Source of the DNA: CAZGTQ01 sp964528575
GTDB taxonomy: Bacteria; Planctomycetota; UBA1135; GCA-002686595
NCBI GenBank assembly: GCA_964528575.1
Contig: CAZGTQ010000248.1
Span: 1 to 19,141, forward strand
Direction: 5' to 3'
Length of the DNA: 19,141 bases
The position numbers and the translations under genes are program-made. Below, one piece after another: positions 1 to 7,205 of this stretch (the first letter of the stretch is position 1; each line of letters starts with the position of its first letter). A model generated the notes under the pieces. That model was given only the letters and a program-made list of their open reading frames with translations, was not told where the DNA came from and ran no database searches.

Positions 1-425
1 CAGACCGCGGGCGGCGCCGACGACGGGCTCGAGCTCGCCGCGGCGGCCGAGGGCGGCGCGTCCGGGGTCGCGCTGCGCTCGCGCGGTTCCGCGGCGGCAC
101 CGACCGCAGCGCGCTCGTCGGCCCGGCGCGCGCGGACGCGCTCGGTCCGCTCGGCGCGCTCGGCGCGGTCGGTACGGCGCTCGCCCTCGCTCGCGACGCG
201 CTCCGTACGGTCGGCGCGCGCCTCGCCCTCGCGCTCGCGGCGCGCCTCGCGCTCGACGCGGCCCTGCTCGGCGCGGGTCGCAGCGGGGCCGGCGTCCGCG
301 CGCCGCAGCGCGCTTGGGAAGTCGGCGGAGGCACGGGGGCCGTGCTCACGCTCGCGCGCGCCGCCGAGGTCGAGCGCCCGCCGAGCGGCCGGCGGGCGGT
401 TCCCGTCGAGGGGAGGAGACTGCAT
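1..425 (-). CDS. N-terminal part of a charged, low-complexity protein, function unknown (runs off the window)
   Basis: An open frame starts at ATG 425 on the minus strand and has no stop to the window edge (141 codons seen). The reading has strongly coding-like codons (GAG CGC, GCG, GAC, CTC). The protein starts MQSPPLDGNRPPAARR, then has a run rich in Arg, Glu and Ala with repeats of the type RTERV/RAERAERTERV (about residues 65-105). An Ala/Ser/Pro stretch follows. No signal peptide or membrane segment is visible, so this part is probably cytosolic and disordered. Disordered N-termini of this kind occur in several families, for example FliK-like hook-length proteins, but nothing here identifies one. 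No clear ribosome-binding site precedes the ATG; a sigma54-like motif lies directly upstream. The gene is divergent from the haem/beta-propeller gene at 880. The reading frame is moderately secure and the function unknown. Confidence 0.6.
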   Translation of the reverse strand, partial: MQSPPLDGNRPPAARRALDLGGAREREHGPRASADFPSALRRADAGPAATRAEQGRVEREARREREGEARADRTERVASEGERRTDRAERAERTERVRARRADERAAVGAAAEPRERSATPDAPPSAAAASSSPSSAPPAV

Positions 426-435
426 CGACGGGGGC

Positions 436-456
436 AGAGCAAGCGCGCGGCCAAGT
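436..456 (-). promoter_or_regulatory. Possible sigma54 (-24/-12) promoter motif
   Basis: On the minus strand this reads ACTTGGCCGCGCGCTTGCTC. It has TTGGC and TTGCT blocks with the required GG-N10-GC spacing of sigma54 promoters. The predicted transcription start would lie near 427, only about two bases before the ATG at 425. That would make a leaderless message, or mean that the true start is further inside. A chance match in GC-rich DNA is possible. Confidence 0.28.
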
Positions 457-879
457 GTGCGCGATCGGTACAAAAGACTGGCTGACAAGGACTTGCGTCT
501 GTTCCATCCGATCGTGCCCGAGCCGCCCTCCTGCGAATCCCTTACGCGGTGCGGAACGAAGGGAGGGGAACAAATGCCTGGGCGAGGGCGCCTTAACCCA
601 TTGCGCAGGACTGCGCTCTGGCCCGTCCGGCGCCGCGCCGTGGGGAGGCGAGGTAGGCTTCGGCAGCCTCGCCGCCACCGCCCGGCGGTCGCGGCTCGGG
701 CCGGCCCTGCGTAGCCGCCTCGCGCCGCCCGTTTATAGTCGTCGTCTGGATTCGCCCCCGCTCGTGCCCGCGGCGACAGCGATCGCCGCCCCCCGAACCC
801 CACGAACTCCTCTCTCGGTGGTGACGCCCCTGGCCGTCGCTCGCCGGCCCCCCCCAGCGCACCACTTCCCGATTCAACC
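457..879. other. Divergent intergenic region without a convincing gene
   Basis: Open frames here have codon usage unlike the neighbours, so I call no gene. The stretch holds a 14-base inverted repeat (GCGCAG-GA-CTGCGC, 603-616), a strong stem-loop (647-673) and a TATAGT box at 734-739. The TATAGT could be a -10 element for the gene at 880, but no good -35 sits upstream of it. If it is used, the 880 gene has a leader of about 135 bases. Confidence 0.5.
647..673 (+). other. Strong stem-loop with UUCG cap, upstream of the 880 gene
   Basis: GGCGAGG (647-653) pairs perfectly with CCTCGCC (667-673). The interior carries GC-TTCG-GC (657-664), a UUCG-type tetraloop. Both flanking genes read away from it, so it is not an obvious terminator for either. 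It lies upstream of the TATAGT box at 734-739, so it would be outside a message started there. It could be part of a longer leader, a protein-binding site or a small RNA; no T-tract follows. Confidence 0.4.
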
Positions 880-3780
880 ATGACCAGCCTCCGATCCCTG
901 GCCGCCACGACTCTTCTCGCGGCGCTCGCTCTGCCCGGCGCCGCTCAGCACGCGAAGGTCACTTCCATCGCGGCGCAACCCGGCTCGACCCGCGTGTGGG
1001 CTTGCAACCGCGACAACTCCTCGGTCGCCGTCGTCGACACGACGACGAACACGCTCGTCGCCGCGATCCCGACGGGCATCTGGCCCCGGTCGATCGCGTT
1101 CAACACGAGCGGCACGCGCGCCTTCGTCGCCAACCAACGCGGCAACATCGAGGTCACGACGCACTTCGTGACGCCGTTCCTGATGGACGGCTCGGAGCAG
1201 CGCGGGACGATCTCCGTGATCGACACGGCGACGCTCCAGGTGACCAACACGCTCACCGACGTCGGCACCGAGCCCTACGGCCTCGCCGTCGCTCCGAACG
1301 GGACGTACTTCGCGGTCTCGGGCTTCCGCTCGGGCACGATCAAGTTCTACGACTCGTCGACGCTGAACCTGCTGCTCACGCACCAGTTCGACCGGACGCT
1401 GGACTTCATCGCGCCGGGCAAGACGGTCGCCGATGTCGACGGCAACAAGGACTTCCTCGCCGACCAGGGCGAGCCGCGCGCGTTCGTGATCACGTCCGAC
1501 AGCTCGCGGCTGTACGTGACGCACCTGATCCCGGGCTTCGTCACGGCGCTCGACCTGACGCTCGACCTCGACGGGAAGCCGACGGCGAGCACGTCGACGG
1601 CGAAGATCGACCTGAACGACTACCCGTTCGACGTCTTCTTCAACCCGACGCCGGTGCAGACGCTGGGAAGCCAGGGTCTGCCGCGCTTCCTCGACGACAT
1701 CGCGCTGTCGCCCGACGGGACGCGCGCGCTCGTTCCGCACCTGCTCCACAACGTCAACCACGACGTCAACTTCAACTTCGGTCCGGGGATGGCCGGCGAC
1801 TTCGCCAACCGCGTGTACCCGGCGTTGACGGTCGTCGACACGACGAACCTCTCGTACAACCAGGTCGCGGACAACTCGGCCCGCCTGCACCACGAGCTCA
1901 CCGAACCGCTGGATCCGGCCGCGTGGGTGCCGTTCGGGCCGCAGGGCGCGGCGCTGCCGTCGGGCGCGATCCCCACGCTCGCCGGCTCCGGAACGCCGGT
2001 GCCCGGCCAATCGGTGACGCTCCGCATGGAGGGCGCGCAGCTCGGCGACATCTCGGTGGTCGGCATCGGTCCGGAGCTCCCGGTCCCGATCAACCTCGGC
2101 CCTGCGGGTAACGCCCTGATCAACGCGGTCGGCCTGTTCGTCATGAACGGGAACCACGAGCTGAACGTGACGATTCCGGCGGCGGTGAGCATCCCCGAGA
2201 TCCCGCTGCAAGGCCTGGTGTTCGAGGGGCCGACGTTCACCGAGGTGCGTCTCTCGCAGGGGCTCTACGCGGTCCCGGGCAGCACCGGTTACGGAACGGA
2301 CAAGATGGGGCACCGCGCCGGGCACCCCAGCCGCGTCCTGTACAACGCGGCGGGCGATCGCGCGCTCCTGCTCAACCGCGGCTCCGAGGACGTGTTCCTG
2401 TACTCGGTCAACGGCAGCTCGATGGAGCTCCTGAGCGTGTTCCCGCCGCGGCACGACCACGTCGAGCGGACGCCGGGCGACACGAGCACTCCGCTGGGCG
2501 ACATGCTCACCGGCATGACGCTCGTCGAGGACGCGTCGACGCCGAACGACGACGCGCTGCTCTACGTGATGAACGAGAACACGCGCACGATGTCGACCCT
2601 GCGCGTCGACTTCGGCGCGGGCGTCATCACGCAGGAGGCGCCCCAGCTCAGCACGCTCAGCGGCCCCGACAAGTTCACGGCGGCCGAGCGGATCGGCGAG
2701 GAGCTGTTCGAGGACTCGTCGCGCGCGCAGACCGCGGGCCGGTTCAACAACTCGTGCGCGTCGTGCCACTTCGAGGGCGGCGCGGACGGCAACGTGTGGC
2801 AACGCCCGGCCGGGCCGCGCAGCACGATGCCTGTGTACGGCGGACCGCTGCTCACGGGCCTCGTCCTGTGGAAGGGCGTGCGCCTGAACATGGGCGAGAC
2901 CGGCCCGATGTTCGGCGGCGAGAACGGCGGCACGGGCATCTTCACCGACGCCGAGGAAGAGGGGCTGCGCAAGTACCACCGCAAGATCGCGGTGCCGCTC
3001 AACCCGAACATCGATCCGGTGCTCGGCACGTACTCGGCGCAGGCGGCGCTCGGCAAGGACCTGTACTTCGGGACGAACGACACGGGCCTGAACAACTCCA
3101 TGCGCAACGCGGGTTGCGCGACGTGTCACCCGGACCAGGATCCGAACACGCTCGAAGTGCGCGGCTACACGGCGGACGTGCTGCCGTTCATGGTGACCGC
3201 GGACGGAGAGTTCGTCGAAACCGAGGACCCGAACTGCTTCAGCCTGCAGGAGAACACGGTCGCGCTGAACCTGCGCGACGTGAACACGGGCGTGAACATC
3301 GACTTCAACCCCGAGGACGGCCTGCCGGACGTCGACCGCAACAACGACCTCTTCAGCGACCTCGAGACCTACACGCCGATGAACGTCGACGACGACGACG
3401 ACTTCATGCGGGACGACCCGAACAGCTATGCCTGCCCGCCGGGCAAGGTGTTCAAGCGCGACCCGCGCTCCTTCTCGATCCCGACGAAGCTCGGCGTCTT
3501 CTCGAGCGGCCCGTACTTCCACGACCACTCGGCCTCGTCGCTGCGCACGCTGCTCGATCCCGAGGCGCAGGCGGGCTCGGTCGACCTCGCCACCGGCCCC
3601 GACCCGGTCTACGGCGACGCGTCGTTCCCGATGCTCCAGAAGGTGTTCAGCGGCGAGCACGACGTGCGCGGCCACAACCAGCTCGTCGGCTTCAACATCT
3701 CGAAAGTGCAGCTCACGCTGCAGAGCACCAACCCGGACGCCGACATCGAGGCGCTGCTCGCCTACATCTCGTCGCTGTAG
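880..3780 (+). CDS. Secreted YVTN-type beta-propeller protein with two c-type haem motifs (di-haem cytochrome c peroxidase/MauG-like C-terminus)
   Basis: This 966-residue protein begins with a signal peptide (about residues 1-22: basic start, hydrophobic core, GAAQ). Residues ~30-600 carry surface-layer/YncE-like propeller blades, e.g. SVAVVDTTTNTLVAAIPTG and the later RALLLNRGSEDVFLYS. The C-terminal third has two CXXCH haem-attachment sites, C626-H630 (CASCH) and C746-H750 (CATCH). Together with the motif FSSGPYFHDHSASSLRTLL, this resembles the di-haem peroxidase/MauG group. Two Asp-rich, EF-hand or thrombospondin-3-like loops stand out: DVDGNKDFLADQ near residue 187 and DVDRNNDLFSDLETY near residue 810, the latter followed by a five-Asp run. 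These probably bind calcium. Location is periplasmic or outer surface; haem is attached after export. The substrate is unknown. No Shine-Dalgarno site precedes the ATG. It stands alone as a transcript ending at a hairpin (3806-3836). Confidence 0.9.
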   Translation: MTSLRSLAATTLLAALALPGAAQHAKVTSIAAQPGSTRVWACNRDNSSVAVVDTTTNTLVAAIPTGIWPRSIAFNTSGTRAFVANQRGNIEVTTHFVTPFLMDGSEQRGTISVIDTATLQVTNTLTDVGTEPYGLAVAPNGTYFAVSGFRSGTIKFYDSSTLNLLLTHQFDRTLDFIAPGKTVADVDGNKDFLADQGEPRAFVITSDSSRLYVTHLIPGFVTALDLTLDLDGKPTASTSTAKIDLNDYPFDVFFNPTPVQTLGSQGLPRFLDDIALSPDGTRALVPHLLHNVNHDVNFNFGPGMAGDFANRVYPALTVVDTTNLSYNQVADNSARLHHELTEPLDPAAWVPFGPQGAALPSGAIPTLAGSGTPVPGQSVTLRMEGAQLGDISVVGIGPELPVPINLGPAGNALINAVGLFVMNGNHELNVTIPAAVSIPEIPLQGLVFEGPTFTEVRLSQGLYAVPGSTGYGTDKMGHRAGHPSRVLYNAAGDRALLLNRGSEDVFLYSVNGSSMELLSVFPPRHDHVERTPGDTSTPLGDMLTGMTLVEDASTPNDDALLYVMNENTRTMSTLRVDFGAGVITQEAPQLSTLSGPDKFTAAERIGEELFEDSSRAQTAGRFNNSCASCHFEGGADGNVWQRPAGPRSTMPVYGGPLLTGLVLWKGVRLNMGETGPMFGGENGGTGIFTDAEEEGLRKYHRKIAVPLNPNIDPVLGTYSAQAALGKDLYFGTNDTGLNNSMRNAGCATCHPDQDPNTLEVRGYTADVLPFMVTADGEFVETEDPNCFSLQENTVALNLRDVNTGVNIDFNPEDGLPDVDRNNDLFSDLETYTPMNVDDDDDFMRDDPNSYACPPGKVFKRDPRSFSIPTKLGVFSSGPYFHDHSASSLRTLLDPEAQAGSVDLATGPDPVYGDASFPMLQKVFSGEHDVRGHNQLVGFNISKVQLTLQSTNPDADIEALLAYISSL

Positions 3781-3805
3781 GCGACGCGGGCGACCGCTCT
3801 TGCAG

Positions 3806-3836
3806 GGGCCCCTCGGAGCGCCGCTCCGGGGGGCCC
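3806..3836. terminator. Strong hairpin between convergent genes, probable bidirectional terminator
   Basis: GGGCCCCTCGGAGC (3806-3819) pairs with GCTCCGGGGGGCCC (3823-3836) around a three-base GCC loop. That gives 14 pairs, one of them G-U. It lies 25 bases after the stop of the haem/propeller gene and 22 bases beyond the end of rpiA on the other strand. No T-tract follows on either side, so it may need Rho or act mainly as an RNA-stabilising end. Confidence 0.6.
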
Positions 3837-3858
3837 GTCGCGTTCGGGGCCGACCGCG

Positions 3859-4548
3859 CTACGCGCCGCGCTCGCGGACCTCGACCGACCCGTCGTCCGC
3901 GCCGATCACCGCGGCGTGGGCGAGGCCGACGAAGAGCCCGCTCTCGACGACGCCGGGGATGAGCGCGAGCCGCTGCTCGAGCGCCGCCGCGTCGGCGATG
4001 CCCCCGGGAAACTGGCAGTCGAGGATCTCGTTGTGGTTGTCGGTGCGGTACGTCGTGCCAGCCTCGACCAGGCGCAGCGTCGTCTCCGCGCCGAGCTCGC
4101 GCAGCGCGCGGTTGACGGTCGTCCGCGCGAACGGCACGACCTCGACCGGCAGCAGGCACAGCGTCCCGAGCCGAGCGACGAGCTTGTCGCGGCCGACGAC
4201 GATCACCTCGCGCCGGCTGACCGAGGCGACGACCTTCTCGCGCAGCAGCGCGCCGCCGCCGCCCTTGATCATGTTGAAGTCCGGGTCCAACTCGTCCGCG
4301 CCATCGATCGTCAGGTCGATCGTCCCGACCTCCGCGAGCGTCGCCAGCGGGATCTTCAGCTCCCCCGCCTTGCGCTCGGTGTCGATCGAGGTCGGCACGC
4401 CGCGGATCCGCAGGCCCTCGGCCGCGATGCGCTCGCTCAGGCGCTCCAGCGTGAAGAACACGGTCGAGCCGGTCCCCAGCCCCACCGTCATGCCGTCCTC
4501 GACCAGGTCCGCCGCGTGGCGGCCGGACGCCTGCTTCGCGTTCGTCAC
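3859..4548 (-). CDS. rpiA: Ribose-5-phosphate isomerase A
   Basis: This 229-residue protein has the usual RpiA length and interconverts ribose 5-phosphate and ribulose 5-phosphate in the cytosolic pentose phosphate pathway. Visible motifs are the phosphate loop GLGTGST (23-29), the acidic active-site stretch DGADE (82-86), KGGGG (95-99), and E104 followed by K105. These match the E. coli catalytic residues D81, D84, K94 and E103 by position. The start is GTG at 4548, chosen because AGGAG (minus strand, 4556-4560) lies seven bases upstream and the product begins MTNAKQASGRHAADLV as in the family. The gene is convergent with the haem/propeller gene, with a shared hairpin between them, and divergent from feoAB. 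Identification is secure. Confidence 0.97.
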   Translation of the reverse strand: MTNAKQASGRHAADLVEDGMTVGLGTGSTVFFTLERLSERIAAEGLRIRGVPTSIDTERKAGELKIPLATLAEVGTIDLTIDGADELDPDFNMIKGGGGALLREKVVASVSRREVIVVGRDKLVARLGTLCLLPVEVVPFARTTVNRALRELGAETTLRLVEAGTTYRTDNHNEILDCQFPGGIADAAALEQRLALIPGVVESGLFVGLAHAAVIGADDGSVEVRERGA

Positions 4549-4592
4549 GTCGGTTCTCCTCCGCGAGTCCCAGCCCGGGACGCGCGCCCGCG

Positions 4593-4598
4593 ATTATG
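4593..4598 (-). promoter_or_regulatory. Possible -10 box for rpiA
   Basis: CATAAT on the minus strand matches TATAAT at five of six positions. It would give a leader of about 38 bases before the GTG at 4548. No convincing -35 hexamer is seen at the right spacing. Confidence 0.33.
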
Positions 4599-4661
4599 GG
4601 CCACGGCCGCTCGAAATTCGCCGGCGCAGAGCTACCGCGGCCGCCTGGGCCGACTACGATC

Positions 4662-4678
4662 TTGAGACTCGTTCTCAA
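4662..4678. promoter_or_regulatory. Putative Fur-family operator upstream of feoAB
   Basis: TTGAGACTCGTTCTCAA is a 17-base inverted repeat: TTGAGA and TCTCAA flank a five-base centre. Its inner 15 bases match 10 of 14 defined positions of the Fur 7-1-7 core TGATAAT-n-ATTATCA. It sits 56 bases before feoA and is an AT-richer island in very GC-rich DNA. A TACGAT box just upstream (4655-4660) could be the -10 element it blocks. Iron-dependent repression of feoAB is the expected role. It is 113 bases from the rpiA start, so an effect there is less likely. Confidence 0.7.
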
Positions 4679-4733
4679 TAACGAAGTCCCCACCCCCCCA
4701 CCGGGCGCCGCCGCGCGGCGCGCTCGACGCGTG

Positions 4734-4964
4734 ATGAGCCTCGACACCCTGCCTCCCGGCACCGCCTGCCGTCTCGTCGAGATCGGCGGCGAGCGCTCGT
4801 TCCGCCGCCGCCTGATGGAGCTCGGCCTCCTGCCGGGCGCGCGGCTGCGCGTCGTGCGCGTCGTCGCCGTCGGCGGGCTCGTCGAGCTCGAGATCCGCGG
4901 CTGCCGCCTGACCGTGCGCCGCAGCGAGGCGAAGCAACTCCTGGTCGAGCCGGAGACGCGCTGA
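4734..4964 (+). CDS. feoA: Ferrous iron transport protein A (SH3-like)
   Basis: This 76-residue cytosolic protein has the typical FeoA length and an SH3-like beta-barrel pattern: LDTLPPGTACRLVEIGG, then RRRLMELGLLPGARLRVVRV, and a terminal RLTVRRSEAKQLLVE. FeoA is thought to bind FeoB at the membrane and modulate Fe(II) uptake. The ATG at 4734 is chosen because the family N-terminus starts there. The same frame is open back to an ATG at 4596, but that extension would run through the Fur-type operator and is Pro/Ala/Arg-rich with no homology I recognise. A GTG at 4731 directly precedes the ATG. No Shine-Dalgarno site is seen. feoB starts 20 bases after the stop, so the two are almost certainly one transcript. 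Confidence 0.93.
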   Translation: MSLDTLPPGTACRLVEIGGERSFRRRLMELGLLPGARLRVVRVVAVGGLVELEIRGCRLTVRRSEAKQLLVEPETR

Positions 4965-4983
4965 GCGAGCGCCGCACGCAGCC

Positions 4984-7170
4984 ATGATCGTCCACGTCGA
5001 CGCCGCGCGCGTCATCCTCGCGGGCAACCCGAACACGGGGAAGACGTCGATCTTCAACGCGCTCACCGGCAGCCGCGCGAAGGTCGGCAACTACGCCGGC
5101 GTCACCGTCGAGAACCTCGAGGCGCCGCTCTCGCTCCCCGGCGGCGGGCGCGCGCTGCTCGTCGACGTGCCCGGCACGTACAGCCTCTCGGCGCGCAGCG
5201 AGGAGGAGCAGATCGCCCTCCGCGCGATCGCGGGCTTGCCGCCGTTCGCGCCGCCCGACGTGTGCGTCGTCGTCGTCGACGCGACGCAGCTCACGCGCAA
5301 CCTCTACCTCGCGCTGCAGGTCATCGAGATCGACGTCCCGGTGATCGTCGCGCTGACGATGGTCGATCGCGTCGAGGCGGGGCACGAGATCGACGCGGGC
5401 GCGCTCGCCCGCGAGCTCGGCGTGCCCGTCGTCGCGGTGAACGCGCTGCGCCGCCACGGCCTCGACGAGCTCGCGCGGACCGTCGAGCGCGTGCTCGCCG
5501 ACCCGTCGAGCGCGCGTCCCGGCTGGCGCTGGCGCCCGGACGCGCCGCCGCTCGCCCTGGACGTGGAGCACGTCGCCGCGCGCCTGCCCGCGCAGTGGGG
5601 CGCGCAGGACGCGCGCCGGCGCGACGCGCTCGCGCTCTGGGCGCTGCTCTCGGTCGACGAGGACGACGAGCTCGCCGGCGTGCCGCTCGATCTGCGCGCG
5701 GCGGTCGTGGAGCGACGCAGCGCGGCCCTCGGCAACGCGCGCGAGATCGAGCGCGAGGTGATCGAGGGCCGCTACGGCTGGATCGACGAGCGCGCGGTGC
5801 ATTTCGTGCGCGAGCGGCCCGCGCCGCGCGTCACGGCGACCGACCGCATCGACCGCGTGCTCCTGCACCCCGCGATCGGCTTCGCGCTCTTCCTCGCCGT
5901 GATGGCGGTCGTCTTCCAATCGCTGTTCACGTGGGCCGATCCTGCGATCACGTTGGTCGAAGAGGCGGTCGGCGCGCTCGGCGGCGTCGTCGCGGGCGCG
6001 CTGCCCGAGGGGCTCGTGAGCGAGCTGCTCGTCGACGGCGTCATCGGCGGCGTCGGCTCGGTGCTCGTCTTCCTCCCGCAGATCCTGCTGCTGTTCTTCT
6101 TCGTCGGCCTGATGGAGGACACGGGCTACATGGCGCGCGTCGCGTTCCTGATGGACCGCGTCATGCGCTCGCTCGGCCTGCACGGGCGCGCGTTCGTGCC
6201 GATGCTGTCGGGCTACGCGTGCGCCGTGCCAGCGATCCTCGCGACGCGCACGATGGAGCGCCGCCGCGACCGCCTCTTGACGATGATGGTCGTGCCGCTG
6301 ATGACGTGCTCCGCGCGGCTGCCGGTGTACAGCCTGCTCATCGCGGCGCTGTACCCGCCGACCGACGACAAGCCGTTCGCGCAGGGCCTCCTGATGGTCG
6401 CGATGTACGTGTTCAGCACGCTCGTCGCGCTCGTCTGTGCCGCCGTGCTCGGGCGCACGCTCCTGCGCGGCCCGAACGTGCCGCTGATCCTGGAGATGCC
6501 GCCGTATCGTGTGCCGCACTGGCCGTCGGTCGCGCGCATGATGCTGCAGCGCAGCTCGGTCTTCGTGCGCGAGGCGGGCACGGTGATCCTCGTCTGCACG
6601 ATCGGCATGTGGTTCCTGCTGACGTTTCCGCGCGACGTCGAGCTCGGAACCGACTACGACGTTCTGCGCGCCGCGGTCGCCGCAGCGCCGGCGGAGGAGC
6701 GCGCGGAGCAGCTCGCCCAGATCGACTCGCTCGAGAGCAGCGAGCGGCTGCGCGCGAGCTGGGGCGGCCGTCTCGGACGCGCGATCGAGCCGACGATCGA
6801 GCCGCTCGGCTTCGACTGGAAGATCGGCGTCGGCATCGTCGGCGCGTTCGCGGCGCGCGAGGTGTTCGTCTCGACGATGGCGGTCGTCTACGGGCTCGAC
6901 GAAGGCGCCGACGACACGTCGAGCGTGTTGCGCGACCAGGTGCGCGAGGAGCGGCGTCCCGACGGCAGCCGCGTGTACACGCCGCTCGTGTGCTTCTCGC
7001 TGATGGCCTTCTTCGCGCTCGCCTGCCAGTGCCTGTCGACGCTCGCGGTCGTCAAGCGCGAGACGCGCTCGTGGCGCTGGCCCGCGTTCCTGTTCACGTA
7101 CATGACCGCGATCGCATGGCTCGCGAGCTTCGCGATCTACCAGGGCGGCCGGCTGCTCGGCTTCGAGTGA
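4984..7170 (+). CDS. feoB: Ferrous iron transporter B (GTPase membrane permease)
   Basis: This 728-residue protein has normal FeoB length and imports Fe(II) across the inner membrane. The N-terminal G domain shows G1 GNPNTGKTS (14-22), switch I with GNYAGVTVE, and G3 DVPGTYSL (61-68). The G4 position reads TMVD (125-128) rather than the usual NxxD, which is unusual. A linker/GDI-like region follows. The membrane domain has the two gate regions, one with YACAVPAILATRT containing the conserved Cys and then CSARLPVYSLL, and the other with GIVGAFAAREVFVSTM. A final Cys-containing segment (FALACQCLSTLAVVKRET) leads to the last helix. It overlaps nothing and follows feoA directly, under the Fur-type operator. 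It ends convergent to dsbD. Confidence 0.97.
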   Translation: MIVHVDAARVILAGNPNTGKTSIFNALTGSRAKVGNYAGVTVENLEAPLSLPGGGRALLVDVPGTYSLSARSEEEQIALRAIAGLPPFAPPDVCVVVVDATQLTRNLYLALQVIEIDVPVIVALTMVDRVEAGHEIDAGALARELGVPVVAVNALRRHGLDELARTVERVLADPSSARPGWRWRPDAPPLALDVEHVAARLPAQWGAQDARRRDALALWALLSVDEDDELAGVPLDLRAAVVERRSAALGNAREIEREVIEGRYGWIDERAVHFVRERPAPRVTATDRIDRVLLHPAIGFALFLAVMAVVFQSLFTWADPAITLVEEAVGALGGVVAGALPEGLVSELLVDGVIGGVGSVLVFLPQILLLFFFVGLMEDTGYMARVAFLMDRVMRSLGLHGRAFVPMLSGYACAVPAILATRTMERRRDRLLTMMVVPLMTCSARLPVYSLLIAALYPPTDDKPFAQGLLMVAMYVFSTLVALVCAAVLGRTLLRGPNVPLILEMPPYRVPHWPSVARMMLQRSSVFVREAGTVILVCTIGMWFLLTFPRDVELGTDYDVLRAAVAAAPAEERAEQLAQIDSLESSERLRASWGGRLGRAIEPTIEPLGFDWKIGVGIVGAFAAREVFVSTMAVVYGLDEGADDTSSVLRDQVREERRPDGSRVYTPLVCFSLMAFFALACQCLSTLAVVKRETRSWRWPAFLFTYMTAIAWLASFAIYQGGRLLGFE

Positions 7171-7178
7171 GCCTGGGG

Positions 7179-7194
7179 GCGCTCTCGTGAGCGC
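7179..7194. terminator. Small hairpin between convergent feoB and dsbD
   Basis: GCGCTC (7179-7184) and GAGCGC (7189-7194) form a six-pair stem with a TCGT loop, in the 35-base gap between the two stop codons. There is no T-tract. It is a plausible shared transcript end, but weak evidence alone in GC-rich DNA. Confidence 0.38.
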
Positions 7195-7205
7195 GCCGGC
7201 GCGCG

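Noticed and set aside
574..714. Small ORF with a GGGAGGGG site just before its ATG
   Set aside because: Codon use is unlike neighbouring genes and the product is Arg-rich with no family resemblance.
874..3675. 933-residue open frame antisense to the haem/propeller gene
   Set aside because: It is a by-product of high GC: Arg/Val/Glu/His-rich, without domains, and fully covered by a gene with clear motifs on the other strand.
4596..4733. N-terminal extension of FeoA to ATG 4596
   Set aside because: It would translate through the Fur-type operator and presumed promoter, and it doubles the family's length with a non-homologous Pro/Arg-rich stretch.
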